From: Pyxicephalus adspersus
Taxonomy: Eukaryota > Chordata > Amphibia > Anura > Pyxicephalidae
DNA: 64,000 nucleotides
NCBI RefSeq assembly: GCF_032062135.1
Contig: NC_092861.1
Location: forward strand, 121,980,768-122,044,767
Direction of reading: 5' to 3'
Positions 47,605 to 57,460 of this stretch are shown in pieces (position 1 is the stretch's first letter; the number at the start of each line of letters is the position of its first letter). A program made the position numbers and the translations under genes. The notes under the pieces are model-generated. The model saw nothing but the letters and a program-made list of their open reading frames with translations, ran no database searches and was not told the origin of the DNA.

Positions 47605-48076
47605 AGAGGTTGGAACTTGAGTTGCATGACTTGGACTTGAGTCCGACTTAAGTCACCTAATAACCAACGCGTGACTCAACTTGGGGGTTTTGTCAAGCGA
47701 ATTGCAACTCGACTTGCAGTGAGTCTTCTGTAACACCGCCTTCCTCCCCACCTTCCTTGCATTTTAAGTCCACAGCTTTCTCCTCTGACAGCTGAAGGGG
47801 GCAGAGAGGAAGGTGGTGTTACAGAAGCCTTACTGCCTCCATTCCTGTCCCCTTCAGCTGTCAGCAGAGAAAGCCGAACTTAGTGGCTTAGAATGCAAGG
47901 AATGCGGGGAGGAAGGTATTATAATAGACTAAGTACAACTTGCAAACAACTTGATAAATGAAGTGACTTGACTTGGGACTCGACTTAGAAGAATTCTTGG
48001 TGACTTGAGACTTAACTTGGGACTTGGTTTCAATGACTTGGTAGTCGACTTGGACTTGAAGACATTATTTATAATT
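47605..48076. mobile_element. GACTTG-rich palindromic element
   Basis: Both ends are built from GACTTG/CAAGTC variants: TTGAGTTGCATGACTTGGAC at the left and TGGTAGTCGACTTGGACTTG at the right. The centre holds two overlapping inverted repeats. One is CTGTAACACCGCCTTCC (47728) against GGAAGGTGGTGTTACAG (47808). The other is CAGCTTTCTCCTCTGACAGC against GCTGTCAGCAGAGAAAGC, extended by TCCTTGCATTTTAAG against TTAGAATGCAAGGA. It has no coding capacity. It is most likely a non-autonomous DNA element, and its superfamily was not determined. Confidence 0.65.
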
Positions 48077-48171
48077 AAGCAAATAAATTTCAAATGATTT
48101 GTAAAGAAAGCCTGTGTTACTGAAAACAACAGCTCATGTAAAAAAAAATTACCAATCTATGGGCTTTTTTC

Positions 48172-48557
48172 TAAAGCAGAACTATAGTTTCGCATTCCAA
48201 AATTAAGAGCAGGCAGGATTTTTTTGCAGAAGAGACAGTCAATAAATCTTGCTTACCTGTCTGTTTGCAATCTTCTTTCCCCCCCAGAGTTGCTGGGACC
48301 AAATGAATTCTGGCATGCCTATATAGGATTTACATCATCTCAGCCTAGCCAAATAAGATGGCCAAAGATCTGACACCCAGAAGAGGAGCAGAAGAAGATG
48401 TTGGTGACCATGACAGAGCATGGACAGGTGACTATGAATAAAAAATTGGGATCTAGCAGATAAGTTTATTTGTATTAGATTGTATTAGAGACATTGTCTT
48501 TTCCTAAAAGATCTGCTTGTTTGCAATGTGTTATTTTTTGTATTTAGTTCCGCTTAA
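48172..48557 (+). mobile_element. Short non-autonomous element (GATGGCTGAA family), complete copy
   Basis: The left end TAAAGCAGAACTATAG and the right end TATTTAGTTCCGCTTAA are inverted complements (TAAGCRGAACTA), so both ends are present. AGCCTAGCCAAATAAGATGG, GCAGAAGAAGATG and AGAGACATTGTC match the 7355 and 39820 copies in order. Confidence 0.65.
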
Positions 48558-49637
48558 ACCTATAACTTTTTCTGGGGAAGAGAAGTGTTGACAGGAAGAT
48601 TTTTTACTGTATACAAGACATACTATTGGATCAATTCACAAAGCAAATGGATCCCTATGGCGATCCAGTAAGATCTGAAAATTAGAGTGATAATACTAAA
48701 CACAGAGAGCCCTGGGCCATTGTAATGTTTTGTGAATTAAGCTTTATGTCTCTTCTGAAATAAAAAGCCGGTGATGACATTACTTTGGGGCAAAGCATGA
48801 AGAATAAATACATGGGCAGAAAGGAGATAGGAGGCAAAAATTTGGTATGCCAGTCTGTCTTTCAACTTTATTAGCACATCTCATATATTGTATGCTTTAC
48901 TCTTTTCTGTACCAACAATCTCTCTCAATGGTCTGTAGAGTTGGGTGACCAATCGCAGAACTGTAAAGGAAAGAACTGAGCACCAATATTATAATATAAG
49001 TAACACAACAACTATTTTTATGAGCAGGAGAAAAAGTTTCAGCAAGTCAAGCAATCTCCTTAAGAGTTCACAATGCAAATGTAACTTTTTAAATAAATTC
49101 ACATGCAATATCTCCTCAACTATCTATGCTAATACAGTTTATGTACAGTAATCTAAATCCTGGTGCTACCTCTCTTGAAATGAACAACTCTACAAAGCCT
49201 CTTATTTCCAGATAGATAAAGGGCAAATTGTAGCTTGGCCTAATAAAATCAGCTGGCATTCAACCAGAGATGGATTTAAGGATAAAGAACATCAGAAACT
49301 GAAAGGTTATCTGTTTGTGTAGTTAGTGTGGAGCCCTTCATTAGAGAACTCTCTTGGATAAGACACCTTGCAATAATATATTGTAGCTTGCAGTTTTGTG
49401 TTTTTTTCATAAGTTTTAATATCTGATTACATCTTCTACAGTTACTTACATGCTACATGAAATATTTCTGCATTACATTATGGCAGAATGTTATGCATAC
49501 AGAACAGGGACTCAAAGGCTTCTCAAAAAGCCTAAATATGAGGGTCTTAGTCAAAGCAGAAGAGCCCATGCCTTCAATGTCATTATGCAGGGGTGCAACT
49601 GAGGTGAAAGCCCCTTCTGCCTCTGCATCATCTAGCG
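48558..49637. other. Non-coding sequence
   Basis: Nothing was recognised. The frame 48945-49151 is short and without resemblance. Frames at 49453-49708 on both strands run into the hAT element and are chance. Confidence 0.5.
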
Positions 49638-49945
49638 CAGGGGTGTCAAACTCAAATACACAGTGGGCCAAAATTAAAGACTTCGATAAAGTTGTGGGCC
49701 AAACTTGAAATAGGATCGCTACTACAATTCCCTGCTTCTAAAAAAAAACAGTCCAATGCAGGGCCACACATAGGCAGAGAGGCTTCTGGTCTATAGACGC
49801 GAGTGATGCCGGGAATTGTAATAGTGACGCTATTTTAATGCAGCGGTAGGCCAGCTGCAATTCATATTTAGGATTCCTTGGAGGGCCAAAAAAAAAGGAC
49901 ATTGCAGGCCAGATTTGGCCCAGGGGCCAGAGTTTGACACCCCTG
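49638..49945 (+). mobile_element. hAT-type non-autonomous element (GTGTCAAACTC family)
   Basis: It starts CAGGGGTGTCAAACTC and ends GAGTTTGACACCCCTG, a perfect 16-bp TIR. The flanking octamers ATCTAGCG (49630-49637) and ATTCAGCG (49946-49953) agree at six of eight positions, consistent with an aged 8-bp target duplication. GGGCCAAA motifs near the left and GGCCAGATTTGGCC near the right are further subterminal repeats. No transposase. Confidence 0.88.
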
Positions 49946-50962
49946 ATTCAGCGTGTCCTGCACTGTGCTGCTCATTCCTGCAGATTACAGTGGAAGCTTG
50001 TGGTTCTCCTAGTGTAAATAGGGGCACTCTGCATCCATATCGGTGTCCATTAAAAGCACGTCGCCCAGCGGTTGTGAAGTTGCAAGGATTATGCATTTGT
50101 TCCTTTGTTCGTGCATATTTTTCTGACCTGAGATATCAGTTTTACACTTCAGGTTCTAAAATCAATTAGAGCTAACTTATAATAGTAATAGATTTTATTA
50201 CCTTTTTGCTTCCCTCCCTTAACTTTTTTTTTGTCATTTTTATTACTATTCTCATCCTGAGCACCAGTTCACCTTGTCCCAGCTCTGCTCACATGTATCA
50301 CACATGTATCAATATTATCACATCACATCTGAGATCAATGTTAATGTTCCAACTTTTCCTTCGTTTTAATGCTGGTCAGGCACTACTCTGCAAGCTAATA
50401 TTCTGCAAGCATTACAATAGGCAAATCACAGTACATAGTATACGTAATAAGGGCCAAACTATATTAAGCATTAGCAAAACAAAATTCAAATCAGAATAAG
50501 TTCATAAATTCCTTTATGATGAAACACTGATCATGTATGGCATGGTAAAGAATAAACAAATGATTCTAACAATCAAGAAAAGAACCCAGCATACACATGT
50601 GCCCTGGTAACAAAGTCATTTTTATATTTCAGGTATTTAAAGGACAAATCTTAAAAAAATCAAGTTTGACAGCTATTTTCATACCCAAGGGTAAGATTGC
50701 TTGTGTCCACAGAATACTATTGATCCTGGTTCTAGAAAATTGTTTATTTTCCAAGACAAGGCTTAATTGGCAATGATCAGTTTGCAAGTGACATCTCATA
50801 TTGAATCTGTCTTAGGAATAATAGATTGAGCTACTTTACATGTAAAGTATAACTAGGTTAACAAGAAATACTGGCTCTGTTAGTTAATTGTGACAACAGA
50901 AGTGTAGTGTTTAATATTATTAACAAAAGAAATAAAATCAGATTAATACATTTAGTTACAAT
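49946..50962. other. Non-coding sequence
   Basis: Nothing was recognised. The frames 49915-50169 and 50206-50499 have no recognised domain. Confidence 0.5.
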
Positions 50963-51161
50963 GGGGCTTATTCATTAAAGCTGTCCAAGGCTGGAGAGGA
51001 TATATTTTTTTCAGTAAAGCTGGGTGAACCAGCAAACCTGAAATTAATCGGGTCCAGGATTGAAAAAAATTGCTAACAAATAGCAAAATAATTTTAGGAC
51101 ATCCATTCCGGTTTGCTAAATCTATCCTCTCCAGCCTTGGAGAACTTTAATAAATGAGGCC
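50963..51161. mobile_element. Palindromic MITE, copy 6, internally deleted
   Basis: GGGGCTTATTCATTAAAGCT faces GAACTTTAATAAATGAGGCC, with CCAAGGCTGGAGAGGATA against TATCCTCTCCAGCCTTGG. The right inner arm lacks the stretch that pairs with AAGCTGGGTGAACCAGCAAA, being cut from GGTTTGCTAAA directly to TCTATCC. The hairpin is therefore asymmetric. Confidence 0.85.
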
Positions 51162-51404
51162 GTATGATTAGGTAGTAAAGTACATAAGCAGGATTCACAC
51201 CTCTAATACAGCAACATTGCAGTTGAGACCTTCAGCAATTGTATTTAAAGCTGATCTAGTCAAATGTTATCCTTAGTCAAAATGCCCCATTTGGTCACCT
51301 ACAGTTGGGGTGAGATGTTGTTCCAGTTCAGAATCTTCCTATACTTTTATAACCCTTGCTAAATGCTATGTAGGTAGAAAAAGGGCATTAGTTCAGAATA
51401 CAAA

Positions 51405-51625
51405 GGGCCTGCCTTATCAAAAGTCTCCTAGGCTGGAGAAAATACCTTATCATGGGGGAATCAGGTAACCCAGCAAACTTTAAATGGATTTCTTAACATC
51501 ATTTGCTATTATTTGGCTAATGTTTTCAGTTCTGGACTAGATTTATTCCAGGTTTGCCAAATCACTCAGGTTTAACCATAACAGTTTATCTTCTACAGTC
51601 ATGTAGAGCTTTGATAAATCAAATT
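51405..51625. mobile_element. Palindromic MITE, variant subfamily, copy 7
   Basis: GGGCCTGCCTTATCAAAAGT at the left faces TAGAGCTTTGATAAATCAAA at the right. The arms around TCAGGTAACCCAGCAAACTT and AGGTTTGCCAAATCACTCAG remain complementary. CATAACAGTTTATCTTC near the right end aligns with the GATAGACTGTC-type variant of copies 5 and 8. Confidence 0.75.
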
Positions 51626-52125
51626 TGATTAATGTGCCAACACAATCATCAACTCATTGATATCAGTATACCTAGGTTTTATTATAATAAAATCCTGTGA
51701 ATAAAATAAAAATAGGCATCTTAATATTATCATGGTAAACTCTTCTGAGATTTTAGTGGTGGGGTTTACACCTTTCCTAACAAATCATGCTATATATTCG
51801 TATGTGTTATGATTCCATAACTCACCCCATAACAGTAATAAAAAGTAAACATTTGCAGGTACTGCCAACTATACTTTTTTATCCCGTCCAAGCTTGCCAA
51901 GGGCTCTCTACCATATGATATGACTCCATTTGAAAGTACCTGCAATTCAGTTGATGGTTCTAAAATCCAAACATGTCTCTTATAATTAGCTCTCTCATTC
52001 TCTGTTTCCAAACACACACATGGCCTCCTGGAAAAAGTTTGGGACCTGGAGGAGTGGTACGTGACAGCTAATAACCTACCAAAATTATCCTTTAATGTGT
52101 CTTAATCAAATTAAATTATTAAACT
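51626..52125. other. Non-coding sequence
   Basis: Nothing was recognised with confidence. The 52020-52125 part may be further decayed L1 sequence upstream of the remnant that starts at 52126. Confidence 0.4.
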
Positions 52126-52755
52126 ATGTTGTACTTGGTTTCCGATAAAATTGTGAAAATCTTCCCTGGTTCCTCCTTACAATATTTTAGAAGTTGTGGG
52201 AACGCCAGCTATAGGGAACATATCTGGTGGTCATGCCCTAAAGCTCAGGTATTTTGGGGTGACATTTTGACTTGTTGTTCTGCAATTATCTGTTCTATCC
52301 ACTCCCAAGTGCACTCATTTAGTAGGATTGACTCCCCACTACCTTAGCCTACTAGGAGACCCTTTTACTCCTGCCAAAGCTTAGAAATCTTCAACCGTAA
52401 TTAAAACAATCCTTGATTCCAAACTCAGTTGGATTATGGTGAATGACGAGCTCCCCTGCATTCTTAAGGACACCCCACATGTTTTTGAACTTACCTGGAA
52501 CCCCTGGGTAGATCACTGTGACTGGACTTTCATTGTTGTAGAAGTGAGTTCCCCCCTTCTCTATCCTCCTCCCCTTTCTTCTACCCTTTATTTGATTTCT
52601 TGATTCTCATTGTCTGAGATTTATGTGATTCATGACTGATTGTTACAATTTGTATTATTACAGGTTATGGCCGTTTTTACCGTCATATTGTTGCCTCTCC
52701 TCTTTCCCCCTCTATTTTGCAAAAAAAATATTGAAATACACAAAATAAAAGGAAA
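52126..52755 (+). pseudogene. L1-type LINE ORF2 C-terminal remnant
   Basis: The plus frame 52126-52347 contains SCGNASYREHIWWSCPKAQV followed by FWG, the same C-terminal Cys...H-x-W-W-x-C-P-K motif of L1/Tx1-type ORF2 seen at 30870. Downstream, broken frames continue to about 52540 and a pyrimidine-rich 3' UTR ends in TTTGCAAAAAAAATATTG with an AT-rich tail. It is on the same strand as the 30820 remnant, but it is clearly a separate copy. There is no 5' region and no intact reading frame. Confidence 0.75.
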
Positions 52756-55700
52756 AAGACTAAAAAAAGGAAAACTATTGCAGACACATCTGAGGATCGA
52801 TAAGCTGCAATACATTACTTTTTTGGAGGATGCTACATATGCTTTATCCAAGAGCCAATATTATAGGAACCCTGTTGGCAAAATAATCACCTCTCAACCA
52901 ATCGCTAATTTTTGGGGGAGTCATCCCAAACTAAGCATGATAGTCACCATGTATGAACCATTCAAAGAAACACTTTAGGTGCCAATCATCCTTGTCTCGC
53001 CACCAAAAAGTTTTGCTGCGTTTCAACTCATCTTGCAGCGAATAAGTAAAGGTTAAAAAAATGACATTTACTAGAGTTGTAAGCTCAGTCTGACAGATAA
53101 ATGTTATTAATGAAGAAAAGGGTAAAGTCTATATACTTATAACCACAGAAAGTTTGGTGAGCTAACAATAAGCACACAACATTTTAAGGTCTGATGTTTA
53201 TTATATCATTCTAGTTAAATATTCCTCATCCTTCATTGACTTCTAATTATGGGAACTGAAGGCTTAATTAAAACCAAAGCATCATGAAAATTCTCATGGC
53301 AATAAATGCACTGTAAATGTTTGCATTAGTGTCAAGTTTAATTTCTCATCTGCGTAACTGTCTGTTCTCCTATATTTAGAGAGAATGAGCAGAAAATGGT
53401 TTTGAATAAGAATTACTCTCTTATTAATTCAAAATCTTTTGAAAGTAGTGGTGTAAGTAGCCAAGTGCAAGTGCCGTTCAGGTTATTTAATATCCTGGTA
53501 TTTAACCCTTTCCAGTAACGTATTAAATATATGAAAATGATTTTTAAAAAATACATAAGAAGCCTACACTTACATTTACTTTGCTTCCCTACCTTGTGTT
53601 GAAAAACTTGGAGCACAGTAAGTTACCCTGGTGTAATTTCTAAATCATAAGGTTACACAGGACTGAGGATATCCCTCCACCCAAATAAATATCACCTGGC
53701 ATCTACGGGGGTTATTACTAACTATCCATGTTTTCAGTTGGAATAAAGAGTCATATACTCCATTTAATTAGAAATACCAGTTATTTATCTGCACTCATGG
53801 TGGACTGGCTGAACATGGCATTGGGGCATTGAATTGAATGTAAGTATATGCTGCCAGTTGGGCCACCATTAAACATAACTCAATGCTTTGCCCTACACAG
53901 AACTCCAGCCGATCTTTAGTCTTGCACATATATACAGGTTTCTCTCCTGTGCTAAAATTCCTTACTTCTCCCGCAATGTGAATTAGGATGTGCAGCAAGT
54001 CAAAAAGCAAGCACCTCATTTCTGGCTGAAGGACTTCTAGTATCCTCTAGTCTTCTCTTTATCAGCCTGACTGCCCCTGGCCACCCCTACCATTTAGAGA
54101 TAGATTCCTGCATGGAATGCATTGAGAAGCACAGAAAGAGATGAAGCTTCATACTACATTTTACCAAATAAGCACAAAAGTAGAATAATGTTTTGCTATG
54201 GGGTTGAGATCCCCTAAAAATTTTGATGGAAAGAAAGGGGCTGATTGTATCCATGGGCATCTACACAGTTTTTGATCCAGAATTCAGACTTATCTTTGCA
54301 AATCTAATTTGAATTGCTCTATTAGGAATAAGAGAAAGGGTGGTTCTTCAGGGCTTCATAACTCTGCCAATAAAGACCTGGGGAGAATACACTTCCCTGA
54401 ACAAAGTTAGAAAATATGATAAAAGCTTTTTAATAATGGAAATAAACCTTTCAAAAAAGTTAACCACATGGCTCAAACCATTCCAACGGTTGTTAACTAT
54501 TTTGTGCATGGAGTTGCATGAGGTTGCAGTGTTTCATGAAACGGTTCCAGAAAGTGACAAGTCTGGACAACTCTGAAGAAAGAACCTCACCGCAACCAAG
54601 TGCAAACGTTAGCCTTTTTCAGGCACACAGCAGAAGTTTGCCATGAGTCTGGGAGCAGCCAATCACAAGTATGAAACGGGCCTAACACTAAACAAAGAAA
54701 ACTAGTATGGCATTGACCCAGTTGAAATGAAAGGTTTCCTATCTGGACTTCAGAACTGCTAAACTAACATTATTTATCATAGACCAATGCACACATTTGA
54801 CAACATAATTAAGCATATAATTTGGGTCGACAAATAAAGTAACTCTTTCGTTAATTTTTGTTTTTATTTACAAGCTGATCATTGAACTGCGGCATAAGTC
54901 ACACTCAACCCCCCCCCCAGTCTTCCAAAGAAAATTGCTGTGTAGACAGATCTAGTAGCTCAGTGTGGATAAACAGGTGCTATTATTCTATCAAGGCACG
55001 TGAGGTCAATTCTTAATACAACAAATAAACAATAGGAGTCAGTTTCCTTTTCAGTCCCTTGCATGACCACCCAGCAGGAAGAAATCACAGTGAGTTTTTT
55101 TACGCAGTGCCAGAACAGTGTTTAATCTGCCTTCCTAATGCAGGTGCGCTCCTTGACTGCAAATGTTTCACTTGACTTAGATGAACTAATAATTTTCTGC
55201 ATTGTTGAAATGTGTTCCCTATTCACGACACAAAAAACTAACTCCTACATAAGAGCACTGCTTTTGGCTGTTTTTGCTAAAATCAACTATGAATTGATAT
55301 TCGAAGGATTTAAAATCTGGTTTTCAGGTTTGAATATCATTTTTTAATATTACATTATTAGTCTCCATTATTTATAAAGTGCCAACACATTATGCAGCAG
55401 TGCAAATCACATATATCTATGTCTTGCTGCTTTTGGACATTCTGCTTTTCTTCAACACATTGTACCTGTAGGAAAAAAAGTGTTTTCGTATTGATTTTGA
55501 TGATTTTGTATGTTGCATTGACGAGTATTCTTAAGCATTTAAATCTATACATTTTAATGATTTATATGCATTTATTAAACCTAAATGCATGAAATTTCTT
55601 TTAAATACAATATAGTTAAGGTAAATGCTTTACAAACAATGACCATGTACATTACACCATTTTTTCCATGCTGGCATAAATAAAAACAATAATCAATATA

Positions 55701-56157
55701 TTTCTATTTATGGTCACCATCCATATGGGTATATAAAAGGAATTATCACCAAAAATGCACTTGAATGTTCAGCAATGAATCAGTTATTCATATTAATTAA
55801 CATTCTTCCACCAAATCTGTTGTTGTATGCCTTATTTTTTATATAATTCAATTATCACTTTGCTATGAGTAATAATTTAGTTACTGAGTACAATAGAGAG
55901 TTTAGTTTTATGTGACTTCAGGTTACAAAGCTGGATGCTTTCATTCTTAAGAAGCTGGACAGATACTGTTCAAATTGTAAATAATGCTACATCCCATGGT
56001 GATCATTGTTTAAATCAGTACAATAAGCAAATAAAAATTGTATGTGGAGCAGAGCAAGAATTCCAAGTTTGTACTTACACCATATGCAAGTTTTCCATTC
56101 ATTCAAGTACATGAAGATAAATGGTGGTGCTTCCTAGCTGTCTAGTGCTGATTATAT
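52756..56157. other. Mostly AT-rich non-coding sequence
   Basis: About 3.4 kb with no gene. 53180-53420 is a candidate conserved non-coding element. A C-run of about 10 lies at 54909. A LINE tail fragment lies at 55346-55402. Frames at 52640-52978, 53413-53616, 54340-54576 and 55138-55592 have no recognised domain. Confidence 0.5.
55346..55402 (-). repeat. L2-type LINE 3' tail fragment, minus strand
   Basis: In reverse complement it reads CTGCTGCATAATGTGTTGG, then CACTTTATAAATAATGG and AATAATGTAATA. This is the order of the GCTGCRTAATATGTTGGCGC + TTTATAAAT + (ATAAT)n terminus of L2-type LINEs. No coding part adjoins it. Confidence 0.55.
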
Positions 56158-56363
56158 AAGTCTGATTTATTAAAGCTCTCCAAGACTGGAAAAGAGGGGC
56201 TATCATAGCAGAACCTGGGATGGATCTGGTCCAGAATTGTAAACATTTGCCAGCTAATTGAATCTTATCTTTGGGAAATCTATTGGATGATTGCTGGGTC
56301 ATCCAGGTTTTCCAATGAAAGTCTATCTTCTCCAGTGTTGGGGAGCTTTAATAAATTAGGCCC
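56158..56363. mobile_element. Palindromic MITE, variant subfamily, copy 8
   Basis: AAGTCTGATTTATTAAAGCT faces GGGAGCTTTAATAAATTAGG. The inner arms GCTATCATAGCAGAACCTGG and TCATCCAGGTTTTCCAATGA are in the variant form shared with copy 5. TATA borders both ends (56154-56157 and 56364 onward), a possible short target duplication. The minus frame 56099-56302 is a by-product. Confidence 0.82.
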
Positions 56364-56879
56364 TATATTCTTAGAGGATTGGTTCCTAATGTTAATTTTT
56401 CTTACTGAAAAGTGAAAAAGAATCAGTATTACCACTGAAAATGTACCCATATTATTAGCAGCTGTGCTAAGCAGCTGTACTAAGTTTAAAGTTGAGTGGG
56501 TGTTGGTGTTTCAGTAGTTGTCCCCAGAAAATAGGATAAAAACACCATCCCAGTACTTGTCTGTTCAGGGTTATTACACATCATTATAAATCACTTGTGT
56601 CCTAAAAAACTGCTTTGTTAAACTGGTAAAAGATTCAGTTTGGCTACCAACCTATTTACCACTATACAAGTATAGCTAAACAATCCACTAATACACAATA
56701 CACAAAAATGTATTCAAATTCAAACCATCAAGTTGTAAACTTAAAAAGATTGAAAATGACTATAAAATTATATAACATGTTGTAGCTTCTAGTGTTCATG
56801 TTATTAAGTTTGTCTTATTAAGTGATCCTGTTTACATATACTTTATCATGAAATAATATACCTGATGCTAGGTCCACTG
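56364..56879. other. Non-coding sequence
   Basis: Nothing was recognised. Confidence 0.5.
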
Positions 56880-57460
56880 CAGCTATTTTCTTGGAGCAAA
56901 ACATTCATCCTTTCCACCTCTTCTCTTCTGCTGCCTCTCTTTGTAGTTCTCTTCATTGGCTTCCATTTCACCTTAGATTTAAACTCAAGCTCCTGTGTAT
57001 TGCCTTCAAATCCCTCCACAGCTCTTGTCTCACTTACCTTTCTGACCTGATAGATAAATACTCCCCTATCCACTCTCTCCGCTCCTCCAATGACCTACTA
57101 ATGACTTTCTCACCCATAACCTCATCACACGCACGGCTCCAAGGCTTCTCTAGAGCTGCCCCAACTCTCTGGAATGGTCTTCCTCATCCTATTCAGATTG
57201 CTCCTACTTTCTGCTCATTTATAGAGCACTCAACCCATCTTTTCAAAATTGTCCACAAGTCTTTTTCTGTTTTCTAAACCCTCTCTGGTTTACCCATCAT
57301 TCTGTATTCTCCCTCTTTTTGTATACTATTTCCCCCGCTCCAAGATTGTAAGCTCTTTTGGACAGGGTTCTTTCTTCCTCCTCCTGTGTCATTATTTGTT
57401 TCTGTCTGTCATATCATGTTGCCACTTTATAAATACAGTTTAATAATAATTGTAATCATC
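56880..57460 (+). pseudogene. L2-like LINE 3' end with decayed reverse-transcriptase C-terminus
   Basis: The frame 56891-57277 encodes LHWLP (residues 21-25), TYLSDLI (48-54), LRSSNDLL (63-70) and GFSRAAPTLWNGLP (85-98). These are the ordered motifs downstream of the reverse-transcriptase domain in L2/CR1-group LINE ORF2 proteins. The usual final FKxxLKTHLF-like segment appears as HLFKIVHKS and then stops. A 3' UTR follows with AAGATTGTAAGCTCTTTTGG, ACAGGGTTCTTTC and CCACTTTATAAATACAG, ending in AATAATAAT. The 5' part is absent, so the copy is inactive. Confidence 0.82.

Noticed and set aside
3087..56363. Regularly recurring palindromes considered as a CRISPR-like array
   Set aside because: The copies are about 220 bp, dispersed over tens of kilobases and not separated by uniform spacers, and the genome is eukaryotic.
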